Shown one piece after another: positions 24,419 to 33,128 of a stretch of 64,000 nucleotides of DNA (within the stretch, counting starts at the first letter, position 1; every line of letters starts with the position of its first letter). The stretch comes from Armatimonadota bacterium (GTDB lineage: Bacteria; Armatimonadota; Fimbriimonadia; Fimbriimonadales; Fimbriimonadaceae). The stretch lies in NCBI GenBank assembly GCA_022563855.1, contig JADFMN010000008.1:62001-126000 (forward strand), given 5' to 3'. The notes under the pieces were generated by a model. That model had not been told where the DNA came from. It made no database searches and saw only the letters and a list, made by a program, of their open reading frames with translations. Both the position numbers and the translations under genes were made by a program.

Positions 24419-26488
24419 TCAGTTCCGAAGTTCCGATGACTCTACACGTGCAGTGTCAGATCGTCTTCCTTTATCTCGCAACGCCTGTAGGGCGCGCCGA
24501 AACTTCGCCAGCCACGATACTGGTAGCTGATCCAGGCTGAGTCTTTCAGGATTGTCCGCTGTGAGTTCAACGGTCGAAATCCATGTATGTGTACCGACTG
24601 GGGTCTCGAAACTCACCTCTACTCTAAGCGCTCTTTCAACCCGAAACTTCGCGCTAGCGATCTTATTTTCCTCGTCCACGCGATTGCTTTTCTCAGCCGT
24701 CAAGAAGTATTCCGCCCAAGTTTCTGGATCAATCAGCTCTTGATCGCCAATTAGCGGAGAAAACATATGGACCGATGGGACAGCGCTGGCTCGAACTTGC
24801 ACTAGCACGTCGAGTAGCGTCGATTTCGTAATATCGAACGGCAAGAAATCCAGATACGTGTAGCTCTCCTGTCGACGTAACGGATCGAACCTTCCTATAC
24901 CGTGCCACCAAGCGTTCCAAAGTATTACACCTCGTACACTGGCGTGAAATGGGTTACCCAAACTCTTGAAGGGAACCGTCACTCCTTGAGGCGTCAGCGA
25001 CATTTGTTTGGCTTCGGATGACAAGCTCTGCCATGCAAACAATGCTGATAGCGAAGCACTAGAGACGTGCTCTGGACCGTGGACGAAGAACACAAGGTCC
25101 ACGATGGATGGGTCGTAAGCCGATCCTGGCCGCCTGACTAGCGGAGGGATGCGCTGCAGATCGAGCACTTTTGTCGCTCTATTGTTCCGCACGTAATCTG
25201 CGATCGCCTTGCGCGGAAACGCTAGCTGATATTGCGGCGGGCGGGCGGGGCTGCCTTTGATCAGACCCTCAGCAGTTTCTTCAAGGTCGAGCAACGTCTC
25301 GATCCAGTCAATCCCGCTTTTTAGGTCGATGACTCCCTCTGTAACAATGTCAGGTTTGTCAAGAAGCGCGAGACCTAGGGCATCGAGAAGGTCGTTCGAG
25401 AGACGTGCTACCAGCGGCAGGTTCAACTCGTCCGACATGGCCAGCAAGAGATCGCTCACATCAAGCGCAAGAGGCTCGCTTCTTGGCATCGAAGATAGCA
25501 AATCCCAAAGGTATGTGCTTGGCCCAGACTCACGAATGCCTAGCTTGGCAAAGTCACCGGCTATTTTTCTCGAAGCCTTTGACTGAGGAATCGTGACGTT
25601 CTTGATCGATCTCTGTACCTGACCTGGTGTCGGCAGCCAGACTTTGCTGGCGTCATAGAAGTTAACGACCCTTTTCCCTGACTCGTCAAAGCCGACAAGC
25701 GACATCGTAATGTAGTCCCAATAGGATGTCACTTCCAGGAATACCTTATCGACCGGCGTGGAAGGCAAGTCCTTGATCCCGACCCCGAACGACAACGAAG
25801 AACGCATGTCCCAAGCACCGTTACGCTTTAATGCATGCAAGAGCCTTGGCCGAAGCGCTAGAATCATCTGCTTTGCTCGGGCAAGCTCAGGCAGCCTGTG
25901 CGTGCCGTGCACACCGTCAGCTGTAAATACCCAACGCTCGTCTAATGGAATCGCTGAAAGAAGCTCTATCCCCAAGGCGTGCCAAATGCGCGGCATAACC
26001 TGCTGACGAGGAAATAACGTACTGTTCCAAGGATACAACTGGGAATCTTCACCGCCCTCGAACGCAGCAACCAACATGCTCCTCGCCCACTCAGTGATTC
26101 GCTCGTCGCTGACAGGATCAGGCGGCACGTTTCTCGTCATTTCTTTGCGCAGCAGCAACTTTCGGTAATCGTAGAACCGCTGTAACTCTTCGTCAATCTG
26201 CTCTCTACTTCGAAATAGCTCCCAACCCCTTTTGTTCTTTCTCCAAGAGGCATCCAGTCCCCTAGCCGACAGTTCGCGGAACTCCTCAAACGTCACGCCG
26301 AGGACGTTGAAGATAAACGGCTCTTCCGCGATGGACGAGTGCGCACTTATTTCAACTGCGAACAGCTCCCCGAGACGTTCGACCATGACCTCTCCGATCG
26401 CTGCTCTGAGGCGCACATCGACCTTCTTGGCGACCTCGGCATGCGCCTGAAGACAGATTGAGGACAAAAGTGCGATAGCCAACATCAT
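24419..26488 (-). CDS. P9: most divergent member of the double-STN family
   Basis: About 689 residues from ATG 26488, which follows AAGG at 6-bp spacing; ATGs at 26494 and 26485 are alternatives. The signal MMLAIALLSSICLQAHA is the most conventional of the family. The STN-1 equivalent (VDVRLRAAIGEVMVERL, FIFNVLGVTFEEFREL, WELFRSREQIDEEL) keeps only the pattern. The STN-2 equivalent lies at about 338-409 (LLLAMSDELNLPLVARL, IDLKSGIDWIETLL). The LFAWQSLSSEAKQMSLTPQG segment matches the LxxYxxL..G landmark, and the C-terminal VEVSFETPVGTHTWIS and LDQLPVSWLAKF match P4/P5. Base composition looks clearly more A+T-rich than P1-P8. It is divergent from acnA. Function unknown. Confidence 0.72.
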   Translation of the reverse strand: MMLAIALLSSICLQAHAEVAKKVDVRLRAAIGEVMVERLGELFAVEISAHSSIAEEPFIFNVLGVTFEEFRELSARGLDASWRKNKRGWELFRSREQIDEELQRFYDYRKLLLRKEMTRNVPPDPVSDERITEWARSMLVAAFEGGEDSQLYPWNSTLFPRQQVMPRIWHALGIELLSAIPLDERWVFTADGVHGTHRLPELARAKQMILALRPRLLHALKRNGAWDMRSSLSFGVGIKDLPSTPVDKVFLEVTSYWDYITMSLVGFDESGKRVVNFYDASKVWLPTPGQVQRSIKNVTIPQSKASRKIAGDFAKLGIRESGPSTYLWDLLSSMPRSEPLALDVSDLLLAMSDELNLPLVARLSNDLLDALGLALLDKPDIVTEGVIDLKSGIDWIETLLDLEETAEGLIKGSPARPPQYQLAFPRKAIADYVRNNRATKVLDLQRIPPLVRRPGSAYDPSIVDLVFFVHGPEHVSSASLSALFAWQSLSSEAKQMSLTPQGVTVPFKSLGNPFHASVRGVILWNAWWHGIGRFDPLRRQESYTYLDFLPFDITKSTLLDVLVQVRASAVPSVHMFSPLIGDQELIDPETWAEYFLTAEKSNRVDEENKIASAKFRVERALRVEVSFETPVGTHTWISTVELTADNPERLSLDQLPVSWLAKFRRALQALRDKGRRSDTARVESSELRN

Positions 26489-26629
26489 CTCCATCCTTCG
26501 GGGCGCACAGAACGCCCTCAACAGCTCATTGTACATCATACGCGAGCCGAACCATCCCGACGTTTTAGGTTCAAAAAGGGTATTATCCACCCATACTCGC
26601 GCCCTCTCGCGGATAGGCGGTGCCGAAAC

Positions 26630-29308
26630 ATGAACAGCTTCAAAACCCGAACTCAAGCAACTCTCGGCGGGAGAAACCTAGAGGTTTTCGCCCTCAGCCA
26701 ACTGGTCGTGCAGGGGTACAAGCTGGGCCGGCTGCCGTTTGTACTCAAGTTGCTGCTCGAAAACCTGCTGCGGCATGAAGACGGCCTGGGGGTCACCAAA
26801 GAGGACATCGAGGCGCTGCTGAACTGGGATCCGCTGGCTGAGCCGAGCACGGAGATCAGTTTCACGCCTGCGCGAGTTCTGCTGCAGGACTTCACGGGCG
26901 TTCCGTGCGTCGTCGACCTCGCCAGCATGCGCGACGCGATGGCGCGGCTGGGCGGAGACCCGAACAAGATCAACCCGCTGCAGCCGGTCGAGCTGGTCAT
27001 CGACCATTCGGTTCAGGTGGACGCTTACGGCAGCGACGCGGCGATGCAGATCAACCTCGACCTGGAGTTCGAGCGCAACAACGAGCGGTACCAGTTCCTG
27101 AAGTGGGGGCAAAGCGCGTTTGAGAACTTCAAGGTCGTGCCGCCGAACACCGGAATCTGCCACCAAGTGAACCTGGAATACCTCGCCAGGGTCGTTTTCG
27201 ATGAAGGAGATCAGGCGTACCCCGACACGCTGGTCGGAACCGACAGCCACACCACGATGATCAACGGTCTGGGCGTCCTGGGCTGGGGCGTCGGCGGGAT
27301 CGAGGCCGAGGCCGCCATGCTCGGCCAACCAGTCAGCATGCTCATCCCCCAAGTGGTTGGGTTTCGCCTAACCGGGAGGTTGAGAGAGGGCACGACGGCA
27401 ACGGACTTAGTCCTGACCGTGACCGAAATGCTGCGGAACCACGGCGTGGTCAGCAAGTTCGTCGAGTTCTTCGGCGCCGGGATCAGCAACATGCCGCTCG
27501 CAGACCGGGCGACGATCGCCAACATGTCGCCCGAGTACGGCGCGACCTGCGGCATCTTCCCGGTGGACGACGAGACTCTGCGCTACCTGCGCACGACCGG
27601 CCGCGACGAAGACCACGTCCAGCGGGTTGCGGAGTACATGAAGCTCCAAGGGATGTTCTACACACCGGATTCGCCCGAGGCCGAGTACTCCAGCACGCTG
27701 GAACTAGACCTCGCCGACGTCGAGCCGAGCGTCGCAGGACCAAAACGACCTCAGGACAGGAGCGTGCTGAGCGACGCCAAGGGCTCGTTCTTCAAAGCGT
27801 ACCCAGACGCCAAGCCGGGGGCAGACGTAGAGGGTGGTGTCGCAATCGCCGAGAGAACTGCGACAGACAGACTCACCCACGCCAGCGTCGTCATCGCCGC
27901 AATCACTAGCTGCACGAACACCAGCAACCCGAGCGTGATGGTCGCCGCAGGGCTGGTGGCAAGAAAAGCGAATCAACTCGGCATCAAGCCAAAGCCGTGG
28001 GTCAAGACTTCTCTCGCGCCAGGCTCGCAAGTCGTTGCGAAGTACCTGATAAAGAGCGGCCTGCAGGACGAGCTCGACGCGATCGGCTACAACGTCGTCG
28101 GCTTCGGCTGCACGACGTGCATCGGCAACTCGGGTCCGCTGCCCGAAGAGGTCGGCAAAGTAGTGAAGGACAAGAACCTCACCGTCGTCAGCGTGCTCAG
28201 CGGAAACCGGAACTTCGAAGGGCGCATCAGCCAGGAAGTGCAGGCGAACTACCTGATGTCGCCGCCGCTCGTGGTCGCGTACGCGCTCGCCGGCACGTTC
28301 GATATCGACATTGCGAAGGACGCGATCTCCAAGGACAAGAACGGAAACGACGTGTTCCTGAAAGACCTCTGGCCGACGCAGAAACAGATCGCGGAAGTGA
28401 TCGAAGCGAACATCACGAGGGAGATGTACACTAAGTCCTACGCAGAGGTCTACGACGGCGACGAGAAGTGGAACGCGATCTCGGTCACGACTTCGAAGCT
28501 GTACGACTGGGCAGACGACTCGACGTACATCCGCGAGGCGCCGTTCTTCGAAGGCATGACCGCCGAGGCTCCAACGGAGTTCAGCGACCTGACCGGAATG
28601 AAGTGCATCGCCAAGCTCGGCCAGTCGATCACAACCGACCACATCTCACCGGCCGGCGCGATCAAATACGACTCGCCAGCCGGCGACTACCTGGTCGAGC
28701 ACGAAGTCCGCCAGCACCTGTTCAACAGCTACGGCTCGCGGCGCGGCAACCACGAAGTGATGATCCGGGGCACGTTTGCGAACATACGCTTGCGGAACCA
28801 GCTTGCCCCCGGCACGGTGGGGGGATTCACGACGCACTGGCCGACCGGCGAAGTCACAACGATGTACGAGGCCGCGCAGCGGTACGCCGCCGAAGGCACG
28901 CCGCTCTGCATTCTGGTCGGCGGAGATTACGGCATGGGATCGAGCCGAGACTGGGCCGCAAAAGGCACGCTGTTGCTAGGGATCAAGACCGTGATAGCAG
29001 AAGGTTACGAGCGCATCCACCGTTCAAACTTGATCGGCATGGGCGTGCTGCCACTGCAGTTCAAGGACGGCGAGAGCGCAGACTTGCTCGGGTTGACCGG
29101 CCAGGAGGAGTTCGCAGTCGTCGGGCTGGGCCGTGCACTGGCGAACAACTTCGCCAACGGCAAGACGCTGACCGTTCGCGCGGTGGGCGACCGCGGGGAA
29201 ACGAAGACGTTCGAAGCTACCGCACGTATCGATACGCCGATGGAGATCGAGTACTTCAAGCACGGCGGCATCCTGCAGTACGTTCTTCGGCAGTTGCTAA
29301 ACGATTGA
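26630..29308 (+). CDS. acnA: Aconitate hydratase A
   Basis: Interconverts citrate and isocitrate in the TCA cycle via a [4Fe-4S] cluster. 892 residues, the normal AcnA/IRP-type length. Cluster ligands are visible in ITSCTNTSNPSV and GFGCTTCIGNSGPL. Substrate-binding and domain signatures include GTDSHTTMINGLGVLGWGVG, DHISPAGAI in domain 4, YGSRRGNHEVMIRGTFANIR and GGDYGMGSSRDWAAKG. ATG at 26630 gives MNSFKTRTQATLGG, typical for AcnA. Transcribed alone, divergently from P9. Confidence 0.97.
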   Translation: MNSFKTRTQATLGGRNLEVFALSQLVVQGYKLGRLPFVLKLLLENLLRHEDGLGVTKEDIEALLNWDPLAEPSTEISFTPARVLLQDFTGVPCVVDLASMRDAMARLGGDPNKINPLQPVELVIDHSVQVDAYGSDAAMQINLDLEFERNNERYQFLKWGQSAFENFKVVPPNTGICHQVNLEYLARVVFDEGDQAYPDTLVGTDSHTTMINGLGVLGWGVGGIEAEAAMLGQPVSMLIPQVVGFRLTGRLREGTTATDLVLTVTEMLRNHGVVSKFVEFFGAGISNMPLADRATIANMSPEYGATCGIFPVDDETLRYLRTTGRDEDHVQRVAEYMKLQGMFYTPDSPEAEYSSTLELDLADVEPSVAGPKRPQDRSVLSDAKGSFFKAYPDAKPGADVEGGVAIAERTATDRLTHASVVIAAITSCTNTSNPSVMVAAGLVARKANQLGIKPKPWVKTSLAPGSQVVAKYLIKSGLQDELDAIGYNVVGFGCTTCIGNSGPLPEEVGKVVKDKNLTVVSVLSGNRNFEGRISQEVQANYLMSPPLVVAYALAGTFDIDIAKDAISKDKNGNDVFLKDLWPTQKQIAEVIEANITREMYTKSYAEVYDGDEKWNAISVTTSKLYDWADDSTYIREAPFFEGMTAEAPTEFSDLTGMKCIAKLGQSITTDHISPAGAIKYDSPAGDYLVEHEVRQHLFNSYGSRRGNHEVMIRGTFANIRLRNQLAPGTVGGFTTHWPTGEVTTMYEAAQRYAAEGTPLCILVGGDYGMGSSRDWAAKGTLLLGIKTVIAEGYERIHRSNLIGMGVLPLQFKDGESADLLGLTGQEEFAVVGLGRALANNFANGKTLTVRAVGDRGETKTFEATARIDTPMEIEYFKHGGILQYVLRQLLND

Positions 29309-29374
29309 CGCGCTGCAAGGAACCCGAGCATGAAGTCGATGGGCGAACTTGCCTCGCGGTAAAGATTTCGCACG

Positions 29375-29380
29375 TATAAT
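29375..29380 (+). promoter_or_regulatory. Possible -10 element (TATAAT) before the methyltransferase gene
   Basis: A perfect TATAAT ends 12 bp before the ATG at 29393. The nearest -35-like TTGCCT (29349-29354) is 20 bp away, too far for a strong promoter. If used, the transcript would be nearly leaderless. Confidence 0.35.
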
Positions 29381-29392
29381 CACAGCTGTCTC

Positions 29393-30091
29393 ATGCCAGT
29401 GCACCCACTTAAGAAACTGAGCAGGCGGCTTAGAATTCCGCTCAACAAGAGGGCAGCGATGAAGAGGCTAGCTGATTACCACTCAAGTGGTCGCTCAACC
29501 GAGGAAACCGTCCGGTGGGCGATCGAGTTCGGAGGGCACGGCTACTTCAAACTTCAGACCCAGCAGAAGCAGTCTGAGATCACATCGCTGGCCAGAGCGG
29601 TCGCCGAGATCAGCCCAGCGACGATTGTTGAAATAGGTACGGCCCACGGCGGCACACTGCTGATCTGGGCAGCCCTAGCTTCCGACACGGTCATATCTTG
29701 CGATCTTGAGAGCAAGGATGTGCAGGCCGAGTTTCTGCGGTCACTGCCCCCGCCCGGTTCTGCTTGCAAGGTGACGCTGTTGCAAGGCGACTCGCATAGC
29801 GCCCGGTTCCGAGAGCGGATCATCGGCACTCTTGAAGGGCGGCACGTCGATTTCCTGTTCATTGACGGAGACCACACGCGGGAGGGAGCATTGGCGGATT
29901 TCGAGAGCTACTCGCCCTTGGTTCGGCCTGGCGGACTCGTGGCTTTTCACGATATCGTCGAGTCGCAGCCGCTTGCCACGAACCAGGTATTTTCGGTTTG
30001 GGAAAGCTTGAGGCACCGGTTCGAGTACAGCGAATTCATCGACGATCCGAATCAGCGCGGATATGGTATCGGCCTCTTGAGAATGCCTTGA
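29393..30091 (+). CDS. Class I SAM-dependent methyltransferase (CmcI / Methyltransf_24-like)
   Basis: 232 residues. The SAM-binding motif I is IVEIGTAHGGTLLIWA, followed by acidic ISCDLES, LLQGDSHS, and the metal-site-like FLFIDGDHTREGALADFES. The motif LVRPGGLVAFHDIVES follows. This is the arrangement of the cephalosporin hydroxylase/CmcI and macrocin-O-methyltransferase-like group, which modifies small molecules or sugars and uses a divalent metal. The N-terminus is basic (HPLKKLSRRLRIPLNKRAA). It is convergent with a glycosyltransferase; the two together suggest a remnant of a glycan-decorating locus. Confidence 0.8.
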   Translation: MPVHPLKKLSRRLRIPLNKRAAMKRLADYHSSGRSTEETVRWAIEFGGHGYFKLQTQQKQSEITSLARAVAEISPATIVEIGTAHGGTLLIWAALASDTVISCDLESKDVQAEFLRSLPPPGSACKVTLLQGDSHSARFRERIIGTLEGRHVDFLFIDGDHTREGALADFESYSPLVRPGGLVAFHDIVESQPLATNQVFSVWESLRHRFEYSEFIDDPNQRGYGIGLLRMP

Positions 30092-30111
30092 CGGGGATGG
30101 CCAATCCCAAG

Positions 30112-31071
30112 TCAGTCCGCCAGTATGCGCACGATCTCCCGCCAGCGCGCGGAGTACGTGTGCTGTCCCCGGATTTCCAGCCCCTCAGTGACCGAAGCCT
30201 TAACTTTGTCTACACAGCCCGCTTCGTTCTGCAAATACCCTCGCGAAAACGACGCCATGCTGCCAGGATCTGCGAACTGCAAAACCGACTTCGGCGTGTC
30301 CCGCCTGGCGTCTTGCAAGATCGGCAATCCGTAGACGATTCCGTCGTATGTACGAGGATTGGGCGAGTTGGCGTCTCCTCGCCTGTGAATATTCAGGACT
30401 AGCCTGCTTGATGCGTACAGGCAGGCAACGTCTTCGGGGCTCAGGTACCCGCTGCCAGGTGTGTGCGACATCTTTACGCGCTGATAGTGGCTCGCGGCCT
30501 TGTTCCAGCGCTTCGGCTTCCACTTCGGCCCGACGAGGCACCAGCTTGCACCACGATTTGCCCTGTCAATTTCCCTAAGCCATTGCTCTCTCCGCTTGTC
30601 CGCCGTTCCAACATAGCATATATCCCATTTGGCGTCAACGCTCGGCACTTTGACGAACTCGTCCGAAGCGCATGGCAAATAGAATCCACGGGAGTGGCGA
30701 TCGACGACGGAGGAATCATTGACGGCTACCACATCATAGGTGTCCTCGAAAGCACCTGTGTTGAACTCGATAGTGCGATCGGTCTCGTATGGCTCATCGG
30801 TCAAAATAAGCGCACGCTTTTGGCCTGGCAGATGAGAGCCGAGTCGCAGATCATGAATCTGATAGCCCCGTATGACCAAAGTGATATCCGGATTCCGAGT
30901 CATGGACGCGACGTTCTCCAGCGGGCAGTCCTGCAGGACTCCATATAGGCCGCGAGAGTTTGCGGCCAAAACCCGGCTCACGTCAGGATCGTCACGGCAC
31001 GCCCCGTACCAGCCGAGGGCTGTGTTGAATACAGCCCTCGGCACTTCCGGGAAGACAATAAGGACATGCAT
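30112..31071 (-). CDS. Glycosyltransferase, CgeB-like (Glyco_trans_1_2)
   Basis: 319 residues from ATG 31071 (MHVLIVFPEVPRAVFNT), chosen because the Rossmann strand starts there; the reading frame stays open 53 codons further upstream. An N-terminal GT-B half (LVIRGYQIHDLRL, ALILTDEPYETD) is followed by WDICYVGTADKRREQWL and the C-terminal nucleotide-sugar half: GSGYLSPEDVACLYASSRL, VLNIHRRGD, NPRTYDGIVYGLPILQD. That last block is the diagnostic part of CgeB/DUF3880-type glycosyltransferases. Substrate unknown. Codon use here looks a little less G+C-biased than in flanking housekeeping genes. Confidence 0.78.
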   Translation of the reverse strand: MHVLIVFPEVPRAVFNTALGWYGACRDDPDVSRVLAANSRGLYGVLQDCPLENVASMTRNPDITLVIRGYQIHDLRLGSHLPGQKRALILTDEPYETDRTIEFNTGAFEDTYDVVAVNDSSVVDRHSRGFYLPCASDEFVKVPSVDAKWDICYVGTADKRREQWLREIDRANRGASWCLVGPKWKPKRWNKAASHYQRVKMSHTPGSGYLSPEDVACLYASSRLVLNIHRRGDANSPNPRTYDGIVYGLPILQDARRDTPKSVLQFADPGSMASFSRGYLQNEAGCVDKVKASVTEGLEIRGQHTYSARWREIVRILAD

Positions 31072-31228
31072 TTCGACCAGCTTACATCGTGGCTCCGCCT
31101 GACGTACATTCGCTGAGTGCCCCGGCGATTGCCTTTTTCGCGCAACGATCCTAAACACGATCATTACGCTCGTCGGCTCTACAGTGGGCTTGCTGGTTGG
31201 AAATGCACGGTCGGGTAACGTCTGCGGC

Positions 31229-32842
31229 ATGGCGTTTCGCCGTCTTGCTTGCGTCCTTTCTGTGTTGTTGATCGTACCGGCGGCGGCCTTCGGGCAACTG
31301 CCCGGCGTAGGCGGCGGCGAAGAGCGGGATCAGAGCGCCCCTGACCACCTCGCCAACCCGCAAGCGACGATGGCGACGTTCCTCGTCGCCATGGGTGACG
31401 ATAATATCAGCCGAGCGCTAGAGACGATGGACCTCAGCGGGCTCGGAGTCACACGCGGCCAAGAGGGCGAGCAACTCGCCTTCCGGCTCTTGGAGGTGAT
31501 GAACAAGACTGAACTCATCGACATCGATGCAATCCCCGACGCCTCAGGCGGGGCCCCATACACTTGGCACGATTTCGGTGCAAACGGCTCGATCGTCATT
31601 GCGAAGCAGCCGGACGGCGCCTGGCGGTTCACATCCGCGTCGGTCGCGAGCATCAACGACATCTGGCAATCGGTCAAGGATCTGGACGTCATCGACGGCC
31701 TCTCGGAGATCGACCTCTTTCTGACCGACAAGCCGACGTGGTTGAAACACAAGTTCCCGGCTGGCTGGCCGGAGAGGCATATCCTGGGAGCAGGCCTCTG
31801 GCAGATCGTCTCTGGCCTGATCCTCATCGCTGTCGCCTTTCTCGCCGGCGCGATCATCAGGTTGATCACCCGGTGGCTCGTGCGCTCGTCGCTCCAAGTC
31901 AAAGAGGACATTGCCGACAAGAAGAAAATCGGCTCGCTAGGGCGCGGCATCAGCTTGGTCGCCAACGTCGCGCTGATCGGGATCGGCCTGCCGTTCCTCG
32001 ACCTTCCGCCGTTCATGCTGACCCCGATCCTCTTCGCCCTCAAGATCGCCAACGCTATCGGATGGCTGTGGGTGTTCTACATCGTCTGGGACATCTTCGT
32101 GGCAGTCGTCGCGAGCCGTGCGGGCGAAAAGGCGAGGGCGGCTAAGAAAGTCATCGTTCCGATCGCCAGCAAGTTCGGGCGGTTCTTCATCTTCATCGGC
32201 GTCGTCGTGTTCTTCGTCTCGCAGCTCGGTTACAACGTCGGCGCGCTGATGGCTGGGCTCGGCATCGGCGGCCTGGTGTTCGCTCTTGCGGCGAAGGACA
32301 GCGTCGAGAACCTGTTCGGCTCCATTACAATCTTGATGGAGATGCCGTTCGGGGTGGGCGACTGGGTGAAGATCGGCGACATCGACGGCGACGTCGAGTC
32401 GATCAACCTGCGAAGCACCCGGATCAGGACGTTCCAAGACTCGCTCATCACGCTCCCGAACAGCCGCATGATCACGTCGCACGTCGAGAACTTCGGGATG
32501 CGCCGCAGGCGCCGGATCAAGACGACGCTCGGGCTCTCGTACAGTACAACGCCCGAGAAATTAGGCGAGTTCTGTGAGCGCGTCCGACAGATGCTGCTCG
32601 ATGACGATCGCATCTGGAACGACAAGCGGTACGTCTATGTCAAGGACTTCGGAGAGAGCACAATCAACATCATGCTGTACTGCTTCATCATCGCCGAGAC
32701 GTGGCAGCTGGAGCTCGAGTACCGCGACGAAATCTTGCGCGAGGTATTGGTGATCGCGAAAGAGACGGGCGTCGAGTTCGCCTTCCCGACTCGCAGGATC
32801 GTCTTCGCCAGCGGGAGCGACGATGCGTCCAAGCTGCGCTGA
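31229..32842 (+). CDS. MscS-family mechanosensitive channel, large type
   Basis: 537 residues. ATG at 31229 starts a signal peptide (MAFRRLACVLSVLLIVPAAAFG); an earlier in-frame codon would precede it by 15 residues. The periplasmic N-terminal domain of about 170 residues is followed by membrane helices (IVSGLILIAVAFLAGAII and others). The pore-lining helix is GLGIGGLVFALAAKDSVENL, then the MscS beta domain (FGVGDWVKIGDIDGDVESIN, RTFQDSLITLPNSRM) and the C-terminal alpha/beta domain. It opens under membrane tension to release solutes during hypo-osmotic shock. Single gene. Confidence 0.93.
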   Translation: MAFRRLACVLSVLLIVPAAAFGQLPGVGGGEERDQSAPDHLANPQATMATFLVAMGDDNISRALETMDLSGLGVTRGQEGEQLAFRLLEVMNKTELIDIDAIPDASGGAPYTWHDFGANGSIVIAKQPDGAWRFTSASVASINDIWQSVKDLDVIDGLSEIDLFLTDKPTWLKHKFPAGWPERHILGAGLWQIVSGLILIAVAFLAGAIIRLITRWLVRSSLQVKEDIADKKKIGSLGRGISLVANVALIGIGLPFLDLPPFMLTPILFALKIANAIGWLWVFYIVWDIFVAVVASRAGEKARAAKKVIVPIASKFGRFFIFIGVVVFFVSQLGYNVGALMAGLGIGGLVFALAAKDSVENLFGSITILMEMPFGVGDWVKIGDIDGDVESINLRSTRIRTFQDSLITLPNSRMITSHVENFGMRRRRRIKTTLGLSYSTTPEKLGEFCERVRQMLLDDDRIWNDKRYVYVKDFGESTINIMLYCFIIAETWQLELEYRDEILREVLVIAKETGVEFAFPTRRIVFASGSDDASKLR

Positions 32843-33128
32843 GACGCGCTGCTCTGTTACGGGCGACGAGTGACGCGTGTCGCCTCTCGCCAGTCGCTGG
32901 CGCACGGCCTGCCCTTCGGGCCAGACCGTGGCACCCGTCACCGGAGGAGGCGAACGGCGCGAAAGCCCGAGAGCACAAGGCGCGAAGATTCTTGAGGTAC
33001 CGCGAGCCGCCGTTAGGCGCGTTCGCCTGGTCGACTTTCCGACCATTAGGCGACAGCGCAGCGAGCGACGGCGCAGCGGGCGACAGCGAAGAGGGCGACG
33101 CCCCAAGGAATCACGCCACAATAGGCGC
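32843..33128. repeat. Intergenic cluster of three dispersed repeats
   Basis: This spacer holds three elements that recur elsewhere. 32901-32936 matches 60782-60817 with one mismatch in 36. 32946-32974 matches 36620-36649 with two substitutions and one indel. 33042-33084 matches the inverse of 52693-52735 at 37 of 43 positions. No gene is supported; the open frame across it contains only repeat-encoded Arg/Ser/Gly. Confidence 0.75.

Noticed and set aside
5853-26488. Reading P1-P9 as secretins or TonB-dependent receptors because of the STN-like start
   Set aside because: No secretin C-terminal domain, plug or barrel strands are visible; the second STN-like segment and the C-terminal domain do not fit either family.
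29349-29380. Full sigma70 promoter before the methyltransferase gene
   Set aside because: TATAAT is perfect but the best -35 is 20 bp away; only the -10 is listed.
32877-33128. 84-codon N-terminal extension of the S9 peptidase
   Set aside because: Repeat-encoded Arg/Ser-rich sequence precedes a normal signal peptide at ATG 33129.
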